DNA of 64,000 nucleotides, from assembly GCF_017873965.1 (NCBI RefSeq), contig NZ_JAGGKT010000020.1, positions 1 to 64,000 on the forward strand, read 5' to 3'. The position numbers and the translations under genes are program-made. Shown piece after piece: positions 17,937-26,400 of the stretch (position 1 is the first letter of the stretch; the number at the start of each line of letters is the position of its first letter). This DNA is from Ammoniphilus resinae (lineage in GTDB: Bacteria > Bacillota > Bacilli > Aneurinibacillales > RAOX-1). Below the pieces are notes generated by a model that saw only the letters and a list, made by a program, of their open reading frames with translations, was not told the DNA's origin and searched no databases.

Positions 17937-18839
17937 ATGGATACGATGAATCTCGATCAATTTCAAGACCGTTTTTACTCCGAGGACATCTGTGCGAACT
18001 ATCTGTTTCAAATGAAGTGGCCTCATGGGTTTGTTTGCCCCAAATGCAGCCATCGGCATTTCTATCTGATTACTACCCGCCGGCTTCCCCTCTACGAGTG
18101 TGCCCAGTGCAGCCATCAGACGTCTTTAACCGTTGGAACCGTTATGGAAGGGAGCCCGACCCCCTTGCAAAAATGGTTTACTGCCATCTTTTTGGCCTCC
18201 CGCCCTTCTCCTGGGATCAATGCGGTGCAACTGAAAGAGATCATCCAAGTCACCTACAAAACCTCCTGGTTAATCCTTCAGAAGATCCGTCGGGCCATGA
18301 GTACGTCCGATGCCACCCATCTATTGTCCGGCATGGTCCAAGTGCATGATGCCTGCTACGGCCACCCCTACAACATAACCCACCAGACCCATCCCAAAGA
18401 GCATTTTCTCCTTGTGGGTACATCCTTGAATGAGCAAAAACAACCCACCTATATCAAAATGAAACTTCTCTTGGAATCTCCGAGAGAGAAGTTTATTTCG
18501 ACTCCACAAAAAAAGTCATTTGCGGAGAGGTATATTGAGGCAGAGGATTCTGAAGTGGAATATATGACACAGCGACTCAAGCCCCGCAGACTCAAGATAG
18601 GATATCCTTATTTCAAAAAGGCTTCTCAGTGGTTGAACGAAACCTTTCACGGGATCGGCGTTCGCCATTTACAGGCTTATTTGGACGAGTTTTGCTATCG
18701 GGTCAATCAGGCACTGGATCAAGCTCCCCTTTTCCAGGGGCTTATTCAACTATGTGCCTCAACGAAGAAGGCGAACTACTGGCAGGTGACCAGAAGGAGA
18801 AGAAAAAACAGGGAGTCAAACCTCTTACAGGCGATGTAG
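17937..18839 (+). CDS. Divergent IS1595-like transposase, copy 2
   Basis: The 300-residue protein is nearly identical to the product at 10518-11429, with the same zinc ribbon (CPKCSH/CAQCSH), the same VQVHDACYG in place of the first catalytic motif, and LNETFHGIGVRHLQAYLDEF at the end. Changes between copies include conservative swaps and silent sites. Near the 3' end an A-run is one base shorter than in copy 1, so the last ~10 residues are read in another frame and end LLQAM instead of GDVGP. AAAGGAGGAG lies six bases before the ATG. Confidence 0.8.
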   Translation: MDTMNLDQFQDRFYSEDICANYLFQMKWPHGFVCPKCSHRHFYLITTRRLPLYECAQCSHQTSLTVGTVMEGSPTPLQKWFTAIFLASRPSPGINAVQLKEIIQVTYKTSWLILQKIRRAMSTSDATHLLSGMVQVHDACYGHPYNITHQTHPKEHFLLVGTSLNEQKQPTYIKMKLLLESPREKFISTPQKKSFAERYIEAEDSEVEYMTQRLKPRRLKIGYPYFKKASQWLNETFHGIGVRHLQAYLDEFCYRVNQALDQAPLFQGLIQLCASTKKANYWQVTRRRRKNRESNLLQAM

Positions 18840-18852
18840 GTCCCTAAATCCA

Positions 18853-18889
18853 CAAAAAAACAAAAAAAGAGGAGTTCAAAACCAACTCC
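18853..18889 (-). terminator. Conserved hairpin, minus-strand terminator, copy 2
   Basis: GGAGTT and AACTCC form a perfect 6 bp stem. On the minus strand it is followed by a T-rich run of over 15 bases. It matches the hairpin at 11435-11471. Confidence 0.7.
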
Positions 18890-18929
18890 CCATTTACGAT
18901 AAAATTGAGCAACCCACCCACCCGAGTCT

Positions 18930-19270
18930 CTCCTGAGAAAAAGGGATAGTGCGCGTAGGGCAACAGAATATATATATATCACTTATCCACCACCCCCACT
19001 TTTTCCAACAAGAAAAACTAAAAAATATCTCCCTGAAGGAAAGGGATAGGGGTCATAAGGAGACAAAACAAAGAAGATCCCCGCCCCTTGTACACACTAT
19101 TTTTCTATTTCGCGAAGAGAAACAGGGTCTCAACACACGAAAATTTGTCGTCTGAGAGAAAGGGATAGTGGGCATAGGTTACAAGAATATATACTATCAC
19201 CTCGGACTATTGCACACCAAATAAAATAGAAAGAAACAAAAGTTCTTCCTGAGCGAATGGAATAATGGCC
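18930..19270 (-). repeat. Right array of copy 2: four inverted motifs
   Basis: Inverted motifs near 18930, 19030, 19149 and 19246 carry CCTGA or TCTGA, then GGGATAGTG or a close variant. Spacing is 97-119 bp, looser than the left array. The fourth is the most degenerate. Confidence 0.75.
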
Positions 19271-19370
19271 ACAAAGAGTCGAAACAACACAACTACCGAA
19301 AGCATCCGGTTCCCTACAAATAGGAAAAAGGGCACCTACCACCACACAATCGGCACCCTCAATCTCCTTT

Positions 19371-20336
19371 TTAAACTATTTTCTCTACCGTTTTATTATA
19401 CTCATCCATGATATTATCGATAATCTGTCTCACCGGAAGTATTTCCTTAATCTCAGAAACACGGGAACCAGCAAAGACCAATCCATTTTCTACATCTCCA
19501 TCCACAGATTTAAGCAAGGAATCAAGAGTACAAAACCGATAAGAACAATCCTTTAAACAGTCGAGGCACTTCTCAATTTTCACTTTTTGATCTCCACTAA
19601 TTAGATCTGTGAAATGGTTTTTGATTGCTCTTCCCTGCAAACCGACAGTAGTTTTAACGAGGATTGTATCTTCTTGCTGCGCATCTACGTATTTCTGCTT
19701 AAAAGCGAGCGGGGCATCACACTCTTCACTGGCAACAAAACGCGTCCCCATTTGAACCCCGACTGCACCCATCTGGAGTGCTTTGGCAAGATCTTCTCCG
19801 GTGAGAATACCTCCCGCAGCAATGACGGGAATTTGAACGGCTTCAATCACTTCCGGGAGGATATCGAATAACGGCCTGTCCGTCCCCAAATGCCCACCTG
19901 CCTCAAACCCTTCAACAACAACGGCTGCGGCACCTAATTTCTCGGCAAGCCGCGCTAGTTTTGCTGAAGAAACAATAGAGATAACGGGGATCCCAAAAGT
20001 TCTCCCCCAAGCATACATATCACGGGAAAAGCCGGCGCCGGAGATAATGAAATCAACCTTTTCCTCCATGGCCGCCTTCATCTTTTCTGCAAAATCTTTC
20101 ATCGCGAACAATACGTTGACCCCAATATACCCAATTCCTTTAGTTAGCTCTCTCGCCTTCCGAATATGCTCCCTCATTTCATCTGTCGAAATGCCTGTAC
20201 CGGAGATGATCCCAACTCCACCGGCATTTGCAACAGCTGCTGCAAGACTGCTTAAAGAAATCCCAACACCCATTCCACCTTGAAAAATCGGAACCTTTGG
20301 CTTGATATGTGCAATTTGTAGTTGTGGAAAGCCCAC
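19371..20336 (-). CDS. Nitronate monooxygenase-like FMN enzyme
   Basis: The 321-residue TIM-barrel flavoenzyme has PIFQGGMGVGIS near the N-terminus, ISGAGFSRDM, VVEGFEAGGHLGTDR with the likely catalytic His, PVIAAGGI and GVQMGTRFVASEE. These are hallmarks of class I nitronate monooxygenase and FabK-like 2-nitropropane dioxygenases. C-terminal cysteines (CLDCLKDCSYRFC) could form a metal or disulfide site and are not part of the core family. I prefer the GTG at 20336, with GAGGGG upstream; an upstream ATG would add 32 unrelated residues. A physiological substrate is not evident. Confidence 0.85.
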   Translation of the reverse strand: MGFPQLQIAHIKPKVPIFQGGMGVGISLSSLAAAVANAGGVGIISGTGISTDEMREHIRKARELTKGIGYIGVNVLFAMKDFAEKMKAAMEEKVDFIISGAGFSRDMYAWGRTFGIPVISIVSSAKLARLAEKLGAAAVVVEGFEAGGHLGTDRPLFDILPEVIEAVQIPVIAAGGILTGEDLAKALQMGAVGVQMGTRFVASEECDAPLAFKQKYVDAQQEDTILVKTTVGLQGRAIKNHFTDLISGDQKVKIEKCLDCLKDCSYRFCTLDSLLKSVDGDVENGLVFAGSRVSEIKEILPVRQIIDNIMDEYNKTVEKIV

Positions 20337-20460
20337 AGCATTACCCCTCTTCATTGACACCAAGAAGCATATAAATATCTTAGCTTGGATATCAGCATTT
20401 TTACCTATTCTGAGTATCGCAAACTCAAGCATGTTTTCCTGTGAGATAAGTCACAAATGA

Positions 20461-20493
20461 ATAAGAAGAAGGGTCATCCAAGATGGATGACCC
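20461..20493 (-). terminator. Terminator downstream of the lactate permease gene
   Basis: GGGTCATCC and GGATGACCC form a perfect 9 bp stem with a 5 nt loop, followed on the minus strand by TTCTTCTTATT. Confidence 0.75.
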
Positions 20494-20564
20494 GGAGAGA
20501 AAAGTTGATAATTAAATGGTGAGACAACCCGCACGGCTTAATTTTACAGATATTATCAAACAGA

Positions 20565-22367
20565 TTACGAGGATATATTTTTGTTCGGATACATGCTATT
20601 TAACTGCTTTTGATTCGTGCTGATGATATAGATGGCAGCAGCTGCAATGATTAACGCAATGATTGTGCCGATATTAAAGAAACCTTTTTGTGCGGTCCAC
20701 ACGATGGAATAACCAACCGATCCTAGCAAGAGTGCATAATAGGTAAAAGGGAGAAGGGTTTGCCGGATGACGTAACCTTCTTTCCCCACCAAACCAACCA
20801 CAGCCGATGCAGCCACTACATTATGCACGCAAATCATATTACCCGCAGCACCGCCAACAGCCTGAAGTGCTACGATCCAGGTCGGATCGACGGCAATCCG
20901 TTCCCCAACACCAAACTGAAATAATGAGAACATCATATTGCTGACGGTATTACTCCCCGCCACAAAGGCACCCAGCCCACCAATAAAAGGCGCAAAAATT
21001 GGCCAGGCGGATCCAGCTAAAGCAGCAACCCCTTCAGCCAAGGCAATAGGCATCTGATCATAACCTGCGGCACCGCCAGCGGAATTGATAAAGACCTGAA
21101 CCATAGGGACAGTGAACACTAAGGCGGTTGAAGCTGCAATCATGGTCTTCCCTGAATTCTTCCAGGCCCTTTTATAGGAACTAGGTGTCATTTGATGCAT
21201 GAAATAGGTGATCAACGACACAAGAATAAAGATCGTTCCCGGTGAAAAGAGGGGTTGGAAACTGGCTGTGATTTTTGTGCCAAAAATATTGGGAATGGAC
21301 AAGGTCCAAGACTTCAATAGACTAGCGAATGGTAAAAATTCAAGCCTGCTTAAAACCAGGAATAACCCCACCAAAACATAGGGAGCCCAAGCCTTAAGCA
21401 TAGAGATTTCTCCCTTTGCCCCGGAAATATCCTGAATTTCAATTTTCCCTGACCATTCCGGATCCCACTGTTCTTTCGGAGCGAAGTCCCAGCAGTCTTC
21501 TTTTGCAGGCATAAGGAATCCCTTTTTGGCTGCGCTGACAACAATCGCTAAACCAATGAGCCCGCCAAGCATCGAAGGAAATTCCGGTCCTAACAGATTC
21601 GCCACAATGATATATGGAATGGTCATGGAGAACGAAGCGAACAAGGCGAACTTCCACATTTTCATACCTTCTCGGAACGTCTTGTTTTTCCCGTAAAATT
21701 TAGTCATGAGAGCAACGACGAAAAGCGGGATCAAGGTTCCAGCAATCATATGTAGCAAGGCGACCTTGGCAGCGATCATCGCGATAAACTGAGCCCAATC
21801 CGCGTACCCAAGATTCGCTGCAAAGGTCTTGACAGATTCCGTTGAACCGAGGCCCGTACCAACACCGACAATCATCGGGGTTCCCACCGCTCCAAAAGAA
21901 ACAGGGGTACTCTGAATAATCATCCCTGCCATAACCGCTGCGAGCGCTGGAAAACCTAGGCCGACAAGCAGTGGAACAGCGACTGCAGCGGGCGAGCCAA
22001 AACCAGCCGAACCTTCAATAAAGGAGCCGAACAGCCAAGCGATAATAATGACCTGCACTCTACGGTCCGGGGTGATATCCGTAAAACCTTGACGAATGGT
22101 TTTTAAACCACCGCTCTCCTGGAGAGTATTCAAAACCAGGATGGCACCAAAAATGATGTATAGCAGGGTGATCGTGACGACCAAGCCATTTACCGTAGCA
22201 GCAGCCACCTGTGCACCGGGAACCTGCCACACAAATAAGGCAAGCAAGACCGCGACAATGTAGGAAATCGGCATCGCCTTACTGGCCGGCCATCGCAAAA
22301 CAACGAGAAACAGAGCAACAGCTAAAATTGGCAGCAATGAAAGAAAAGCCAAAATTCCAATACTCAT
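20565..22367 (-). CDS. lctP: L-lactate permease (LctP family)
   Basis: The 600-residue protein has at least twelve hydrophobic segments and the LctP signatures GSFIEGSAGFGSPAAVAVPLL and FIGGLGAFVAGSNTVSNMMF. Family members import L-lactate, D-lactate or glycolate with protons across the cytoplasmic membrane. GGAGGG lies six bases before the ATG. It is monocistronic, with a terminator after it. A GltC-like LysR gene lies upstream on the same strand, separated by its own terminator, so shared regulation is not indicated. No lactate dehydrogenase genes are nearby. Confidence 0.92.
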   Translation of the reverse strand: MSIGILAFLSLLPILAVALFLVVLRWPASKAMPISYIVAVLLALFVWQVPGAQVAAATVNGLVVTITLLYIIFGAILVLNTLQESGGLKTIRQGFTDITPDRRVQVIIIAWLFGSFIEGSAGFGSPAAVAVPLLVGLGFPALAAVMAGMIIQSTPVSFGAVGTPMIVGVGTGLGSTESVKTFAANLGYADWAQFIAMIAAKVALLHMIAGTLIPLFVVALMTKFYGKNKTFREGMKMWKFALFASFSMTIPYIIVANLLGPEFPSMLGGLIGLAIVVSAAKKGFLMPAKEDCWDFAPKEQWDPEWSGKIEIQDISGAKGEISMLKAWAPYVLVGLFLVLSRLEFLPFASLLKSWTLSIPNIFGTKITASFQPLFSPGTIFILVSLITYFMHQMTPSSYKRAWKNSGKTMIAASTALVFTVPMVQVFINSAGGAAGYDQMPIALAEGVAALAGSAWPIFAPFIGGLGAFVAGSNTVSNMMFSLFQFGVGERIAVDPTWIVALQAVGGAAGNMICVHNVVAASAVVGLVGKEGYVIRQTLLPFTYYALLLGSVGYSIVWTAQKGFFNIGTIIALIIAAAAIYIISTNQKQLNSMYPNKNISS

Positions 22368-22504
22368 TCCTTTCCCTCCTCACAACTATAGTTTTCTACC
22401 AATTATTAATATACCAAATATTTAATTAAATTAGAATGAAAAATGTCACACATAGAAGAAAAAAACTCCATTTTTTGATCCTTTATGTTTTCCTTTTCCA
22501 CATG

Positions 22505-22542
22505 AAAAAAGGGCCCAAATGACTTAACCGCCACTGGCCCCT
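22505..22542 (-). terminator. Terminator of the gltC-like gene
   Basis: On the minus strand GGGGCC and GGGCCC segments pair around a ~19 nt loop and are followed by TTTTTT. Confidence 0.65.
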
Positions 22543-22553
22543 TAAACTCCAAC

Positions 22554-23459
22554 TTATCCTTTATATCCAATCAAAACCGCACAAAACTGCTTCAGAAAAT
22601 CATAAAATAACTTTTCGGTAGGCGGAAGCTCCCGATTGTTGGGGATAATAACCCCCACACTACGGGTGACATTGGGTTCCACGATTGGTAGCTTGACCGT
22701 TGTCCGGGGAATATTGTCAACCAAGGTAACCTCAGGCAGTAACGTAATCCCGAGGCCTGCTGCGACCAACCCCTTGATCGCATCAATATCATCCCCCTCA
22801 AAGGAAACTTTAGGTTGGAAGCCAAAATTCCGGCAGGCATTGACAACCAACTCGCGCAGGATGAACCCTTCTGGAAACAACACAAACAAATCGCTGCGAA
22901 GCTCACTCAATTGTATAGATGGTTTACTCGCCAGCGGGTGATGTGAAGGTAACAAAGCCACAATATTTTCTGAAAACAGGGTGTATCCGGTTATCTGCTT
23001 TTCATTTTTCGGCACTGGACCGAGCAAAGCCAGATCGATATCCCCCTTTATCACCATTTCGATCAATTGACGGTAAGATCCGTGGAACAGCTGAAAATTA
23101 ACCTGGCGGTAATTATCCCGGAAAGCAGAAATAATCGTCGGTAGTAAATAAGAAGCAAGACTGCTTGGAAAACCTACGCGAATGGTTCCGCGCTGAGGGT
23201 CCAGGAATTCGTCAATTTCCCGTTTGGCCTTATCAATAACGTGCATGGCCTGCTCCATATGCTCTAAAAAAAGCTTGCCCACATACGTGAGGCGGACATT
23301 TCGGCCTTCCCGGATGAATAAATCTACACCTAATTCCTTTTCGAGATTAAAAATTTGCCTACTGATCGCGGACTGTGCCACATGCAGAGCATGCGAAGCT
23401 TCTGTTACATGTTCTCGTTTTGCTACCTCAATAAAGTATTCAATCTGCCTTAATTCCAT
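22554..23459 (-). CDS. gltC: LysR-family regulator, GltC-like
   Basis: The 301-residue protein has the LysR winged helix at residues 1-60 (MELRQIEYFIEVAKREHVTE, HVAQSAISRQI) and a periplasmic-binding-like effector domain. Stretches such as RGTIRVGFPSSLAS, DIDLALLGPVP, LFPEGFILRE and DAIKGLVAAGLGITLLPE closely resemble Bacillus subtilis GltC, which activates glutamate synthase genes and is inhibited through glutamate dehydrogenase. Here the gene sits head-to-head with a glutamate dehydrogenase gene (203 bp apart), not with gltAB. The symbol is by resemblance; its target may be the neighbouring gdh. Confidence 0.85.
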   Translation of the reverse strand: MELRQIEYFIEVAKREHVTEASHALHVAQSAISRQIFNLEKELGVDLFIREGRNVRLTYVGKLFLEHMEQAMHVIDKAKREIDEFLDPQRGTIRVGFPSSLASYLLPTIISAFRDNYRQVNFQLFHGSYRQLIEMVIKGDIDLALLGPVPKNEKQITGYTLFSENIVALLPSHHPLASKPSIQLSELRSDLFVLFPEGFILRELVVNACRNFGFQPKVSFEGDDIDAIKGLVAAGLGITLLPEVTLVDNIPRTTVKLPIVEPNVTRSVGVIIPNNRELPPTEKLFYDFLKQFCAVLIGYKG

Positions 23460-23509
23460 TTTTTAAACCCCCATCATTTGCTATTCATCGCGGCGTGACA
23501 TTAATCCTA

Positions 23510-23531
23510 TCTAAAATCCGTATTGTTTAGA
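23510..23531. promoter_or_regulatory. Candidate LysR operator between gltC-like and gdh
   Basis: TCTAAA-N10-TTTAGA is a perfect 6 bp inverted repeat in the divergent intergenic region, of the size typical for LysR boxes. Assignment to the adjacent regulator is inference. Confidence 0.4.
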
Positions 23532-23661
23532 ACGATCATGGACTATAGAATAAATATATCAAAACAAGGCATTCCGTTGCAGGGTTTAGAGCAATACTAA
23601 CCAAATAAAAATATCTGCAACCTAGATACCCTGAAAAAATAAAATGAAGAGGTGGAGTAAA

Positions 23662-24936
23662 ATGGTAGCTACACAAAAACTGCAAAATGAAGAAGAAGTT
23701 CTAAACCCTTATCAAATCGTTCAAGAACAAATTGAAACTGCAGCGGCCATCCTAGGCCTCGACCGTGACATTGTAGAAATATTGAAAAGACCTAAGCGCG
23801 TTCTTACCGTATCCATCCCAGTAAAAATGGACGATGGAAGCACCCGTGTATTTGAAGGTTACCGCTCTCAGCACAGCGATGCAATTGGACCAACTAAAGG
23901 TGGAATTCGCTTCCATCCAGGCGTAACAATCGACGAAGTAAGAGCATTGTCCATGTGGATGTCTTTCAAGTGCGGTGTTGTTAGCCTTCCTTATGGTGGT
24001 GGTAAAGGCGGTATCATCGTTGACCCACACACACTTAGCAAAGGTGAATTAGAGCGTTTAAGCCGTGGATTCATGGAAGCAATCGCTGATATCGTAGGTC
24101 CAGATAAAGATATCCCTGCTCCAGACGTATACACTACACCACAAATCATGAGCTGGATGATGGACACTTACAGCCGCATGAAAGGTTACAACAACCCAGG
24201 TGTTATTACTGGTAAGCCTTTAATCGTTGGTGGTTCAAAAGGACGTAACGAAGCAACTGCACGCGGATGCGCATATGTAATCGCTGAAGCTATGAAAGAT
24301 CTTGGTAAAGAACTAAAAGGTGCTACAGTTGCCATCCAAGGATTTGGTAACGCAGGACGTATCGCTGCTGATCTTCTAAGCCAAGAAGGTTGCAAAATTG
24401 TAGCTGTAAGTGATTCCAAAGGTGCTATTTACAACCCAGCAGGGCTTGACTTGGCAACTGTTGAAGAGTTGAAAGATAACTCCAGCATTTTAGATTATGA
24501 TTCCAAATATCATTTACAAAATCCAGAAGAAATTCTTGAGCTTGATGTTGACATCCTAGTTCCAGCTGCTCTTGAAAATGTTATTACAAGAAAGAATGCA
24601 GATAAAGTAAAAGCTGCGATCGTAGCTGAAGCTGCTAACGGACCAACAACTCCAGATGCAGACAAAATCTTATTTGAAAAAGGCATCATCGTTATTCCTG
24701 ATATCTTAGCTAATGCTGGTGGAGTAACTGTTTCCTACTTCGAATGGGTACAAAACTTGATGAACTACTACTGGAGCGAAGATGAAGTAAACTCCAAGTT
24801 GAAAGATGTTATCACCCAAGCTTATTGGGCAGTTCGTTCCCTTGCTAATGAGCACAATGTTGATTTCCGTACTGGTGCTTATATGATCTCCATGAAGCGT
24901 ATTGCAGAAGCAATCAAAACTCGTGGTTGGGTATAA
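23662..24936 (+). CDS. gudB: Glutamate dehydrogenase, RocG/GudB type
   Basis: The 424-residue enzyme has the length of RocG and GudB. It converts glutamate to 2-oxoglutarate and ammonia with NAD. Key segments are the catalytic-Lys GGGKGGI, KCGVVSLPYGG, PAPDVYTTPQIMSWMMD, the Rossmann VAIQGFGNAGR and the C-terminal NLMNYYWSEDEV. The ATG at 23662 has GAGGTGGAG in front; an in-frame ATG at 23644 lies upstream of that site. No inactivating tandem codon repeat like that of lab-strain gudB was seen. Codon use is strongly biased, as expected for a highly expressed gene. RocG and GudB cannot be told apart here. Confidence 0.95.
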   Translation: MVATQKLQNEEEVLNPYQIVQEQIETAAAILGLDRDIVEILKRPKRVLTVSIPVKMDDGSTRVFEGYRSQHSDAIGPTKGGIRFHPGVTIDEVRALSMWMSFKCGVVSLPYGGGKGGIIVDPHTLSKGELERLSRGFMEAIADIVGPDKDIPAPDVYTTPQIMSWMMDTYSRMKGYNNPGVITGKPLIVGGSKGRNEATARGCAYVIAEAMKDLGKELKGATVAIQGFGNAGRIAADLLSQEGCKIVAVSDSKGAIYNPAGLDLATVEELKDNSSILDYDSKYHLQNPEEILELDVDILVPAALENVITRKNADKVKAAIVAEAANGPTTPDADKILFEKGIIVIPDILANAGGVTVSYFEWVQNLMNYYWSEDEVNSKLKDVITQAYWAVRSLANEHNVDFRTGAYMISMKRIAEAIKTRGWV

Positions 24937-24983
24937 GATCAACTGAACTTATTTAAATCAGATCATATCGGATCTGTCTATCC

Positions 24984-25012
24984 AGGCTGTCGACTCTGTC
25001 GGCAGCCTTTTT
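24984..25012 (+). terminator. Intrinsic terminator after gdh
   Basis: AGGCTG and CAGCCT form the stem and are followed by TTTTTA. Confidence 0.85.
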
Positions 25013-25162
25013 ACTGCTCCTCTATAATTGCGTATATTTTCCCCAATTCCAAGCTATACTTTAAATAAAAGATATAAAATCTTGCCCCATCCCCCTATTT
25101 TGCGTTAGACTTTCTCTTTAAAAGATGGTACACTATATATAGTTAAATATAATGAGGGAAAT

Positions 25163-25230
25163 AATTCACATATTATCAGGGGTTATCACTTCAGTATCAA
25201 TGATTCCCGTTATAATATGTGAATTTTTAT
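25163..25230 (+). promoter_or_regulatory. Terminator-like inverted repeat in the csp leader
   Basis: AATTCACATATTAT (25163-25176) is exactly complementary to ATAATATGTGAATT (25212-25225), a perfect 14 bp stem around a 35 nt loop that contains GGGG and CCC. The 3' arm runs into TTTTTATTT, so the structure looks like an intrinsic terminator or attenuator 54 bp upstream of csp. A possible promoter (TTAGAC then TATATA) lies further upstream near 25107-25141. Confidence 0.6.
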
Positions 25231-25283
25231 TTACGCAGTAAATATCAAGAACATATTATAAACATCTTTTGGAGGTAATTAAT

Positions 25284-25487
25284 ATGCAAACAACCGGAAC
25301 AGTAAAATGGTTTAACTCTGAAAAGGGCTTTGGTTTCATCGAAGTTGAAGGCGGAAGTGACGTATTCGTTCACTACAGCGCTATTTCTGGCGATGGATTC
25401 AAATCCTTAGAAGAAGGACAACGCGTTCAATTCAGCATCGTTCAAGGAAACCGTGGTCCTCAAGCAGAAAACGTAGTTAAACTTTAA
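25284..25487 (+). CDS. csp: Cold shock protein, CspA family
   Basis: The 67-residue protein is a single OB-fold cold shock domain with RNP1 KGFGFIEV and RNP2 VFVHYSAI, binding single-stranded RNA and DNA. GGAGGT stands seven bases before the ATG. It ends in the typical [11 protein letters not shown] ~150 bp leader with a strong inverted repeat precedes it, and long structured leaders are usual for cold-regulated csp genes. A good terminator follows at 25519. Confidence 0.97.
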   Translation: MQTTGTVKWFNSEKGFGFIEVEGGSDVFVHYSAISGDGFKSLEEGQRVQFSIVQGNRGPQAENVVKL

Positions 25488-25518
25488 TTGTTCAACTACC
25501 TTTCGGGGCAAGCCAAAA

Positions 25519-25548
25519 GAGCATGGAGCTTTCCATGTTCTTTTTTTT
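25519..25548 (+). terminator. Intrinsic terminator after csp
   Basis: GAGCATGGA and TCCATGTTC form a stem, followed by eight T residues. Confidence 0.9.
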
Positions 25549-25683
25549 GGGCAAAAATCAGCATAAAAATCCCCCCATTTTCATATTGACATGATATAAT
25601 TAGAGGTGTTAAAATAAAAATTTTTATATTTCGCTGATTTGTGGTATGATTAATAGGTTACTTCAAACAGGGGGTGGATTTTT

Positions 25684-26160
25684 ATGTTTCATATAGGCGA
25701 TAAGATATTTTACCCAATGCATGGTGCAGGTATTATCGAAGCCATTGAGGAGAAGGAAATCCTTGGGGAAAAGCAGCTGTATTATGTCATAAATATTCCT
25801 CTCAAATCCATGAACGTGATGATTCCCAAGGCAAGTGCCGAAAAGCTGGGGATTCGACAAGTGGTTGATATGACCATATTAGAAGATGTCCTTTCCGCTT
25901 TCCTAAAGAATGATCCTGAGCCAAGCACGAATCAAATGCAAAGATATCGCATCCATTCAAATAAAATCAAGAGCGGTGATATTTTCGAAGTGGCCGAAGT
26001 GATTCATGAATTATCCCATATCGGGAAAAAAAGGACACTTGGCACAGGCGACAAAATCATGCTGAACCAAGCACGACAAATTTTAATCAGTGAAATGATT
26101 CTGGTAAAGGGAATCCCCGAAGAGCAGGCCGATCATCTATTAGATCAGGTATTAAATTAG
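25684..26160 (+). CDS. CarD/CdnL-family RNA polymerase-binding regulator
   Basis: The 158-residue protein has an N-terminal CarD/TRCF RNA-polymerase-interacting domain (FHIGDKIFYPMHGAGIIEAIEEKEI, LYYVINIPLKSMNVMIP) and an all-helical C-terminal domain. Relatives bind the RNA polymerase beta subunit and stabilise open promoter complexes. Similar proteins of this length are common in Bacillales, where the regulon is largely undefined. GGGGG precedes the ATG by eight bases. It is monocistronic, with a strong terminator downstream. Confidence 0.88.
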   Translation: MFHIGDKIFYPMHGAGIIEAIEEKEILGEKQLYYVINIPLKSMNVMIPKASAEKLGIRQVVDMTILEDVLSAFLKNDPEPSTNQMQRYRIHSNKIKSGDIFEVAEVIHELSHIGKKRTLGTGDKIMLNQARQILISEMILVKGIPEEQADHLLDQVLN

Positions 26161-26266
26161 GACCAGATCTCAAATTGAGTTTCGGTATGAGAATGACGGA
26201 GGGCTTCCTTTAACATTAAGGGTAAATTTATCCAGTAAGCGAAATAAATTAGGATGATTGTCCTCG

Positions 26267-26313
26267 AAAAAAAGAGCATCCAGCTGTGCGAAGCTGAAAG
26301 ATGCTCTTTCTTT
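26267..26313 (+). terminator. Intrinsic terminator after the CarD-like gene
   Basis: AAAGAGCATC and GATGCTCTTT enclose a nested AGCT...AGCT stem and are followed by CTTT. The A-rich 5' side may make it weakly bidirectional. Confidence 0.8.
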
Positions 26314-26400
26314 GCTGGAAATTCCCTAATTTGGTGCCTGCATACCATGCCATTTCCGAGTTATTCTATTCATATGGACCAGCCCTAAGGGGGAAACAAT

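Larger units (their letters stand above)
17403..19270 (+). mobile_element. IS1595-like element copy 2 framed by repeat arrays
   Basis: It has the same design and orientation as the unit at 10042-11662: six left motifs (17403-17837), a transposase-like gene (17937-18839), the conserved hairpin, and four inverted right motifs (18930-19270). The coding parts are about 95% alike by eye, while array lengths and linkers differ. This suggests an old duplication or independent insertions rather than a recent copy. Confidence 0.6.

Noticed and set aside
10042-19270. Classical composite transposon formed by the two elements
   Set aside because: The copies differ by several percent and have different array lengths, and no target duplication was found, so recent joint movement is not supported.
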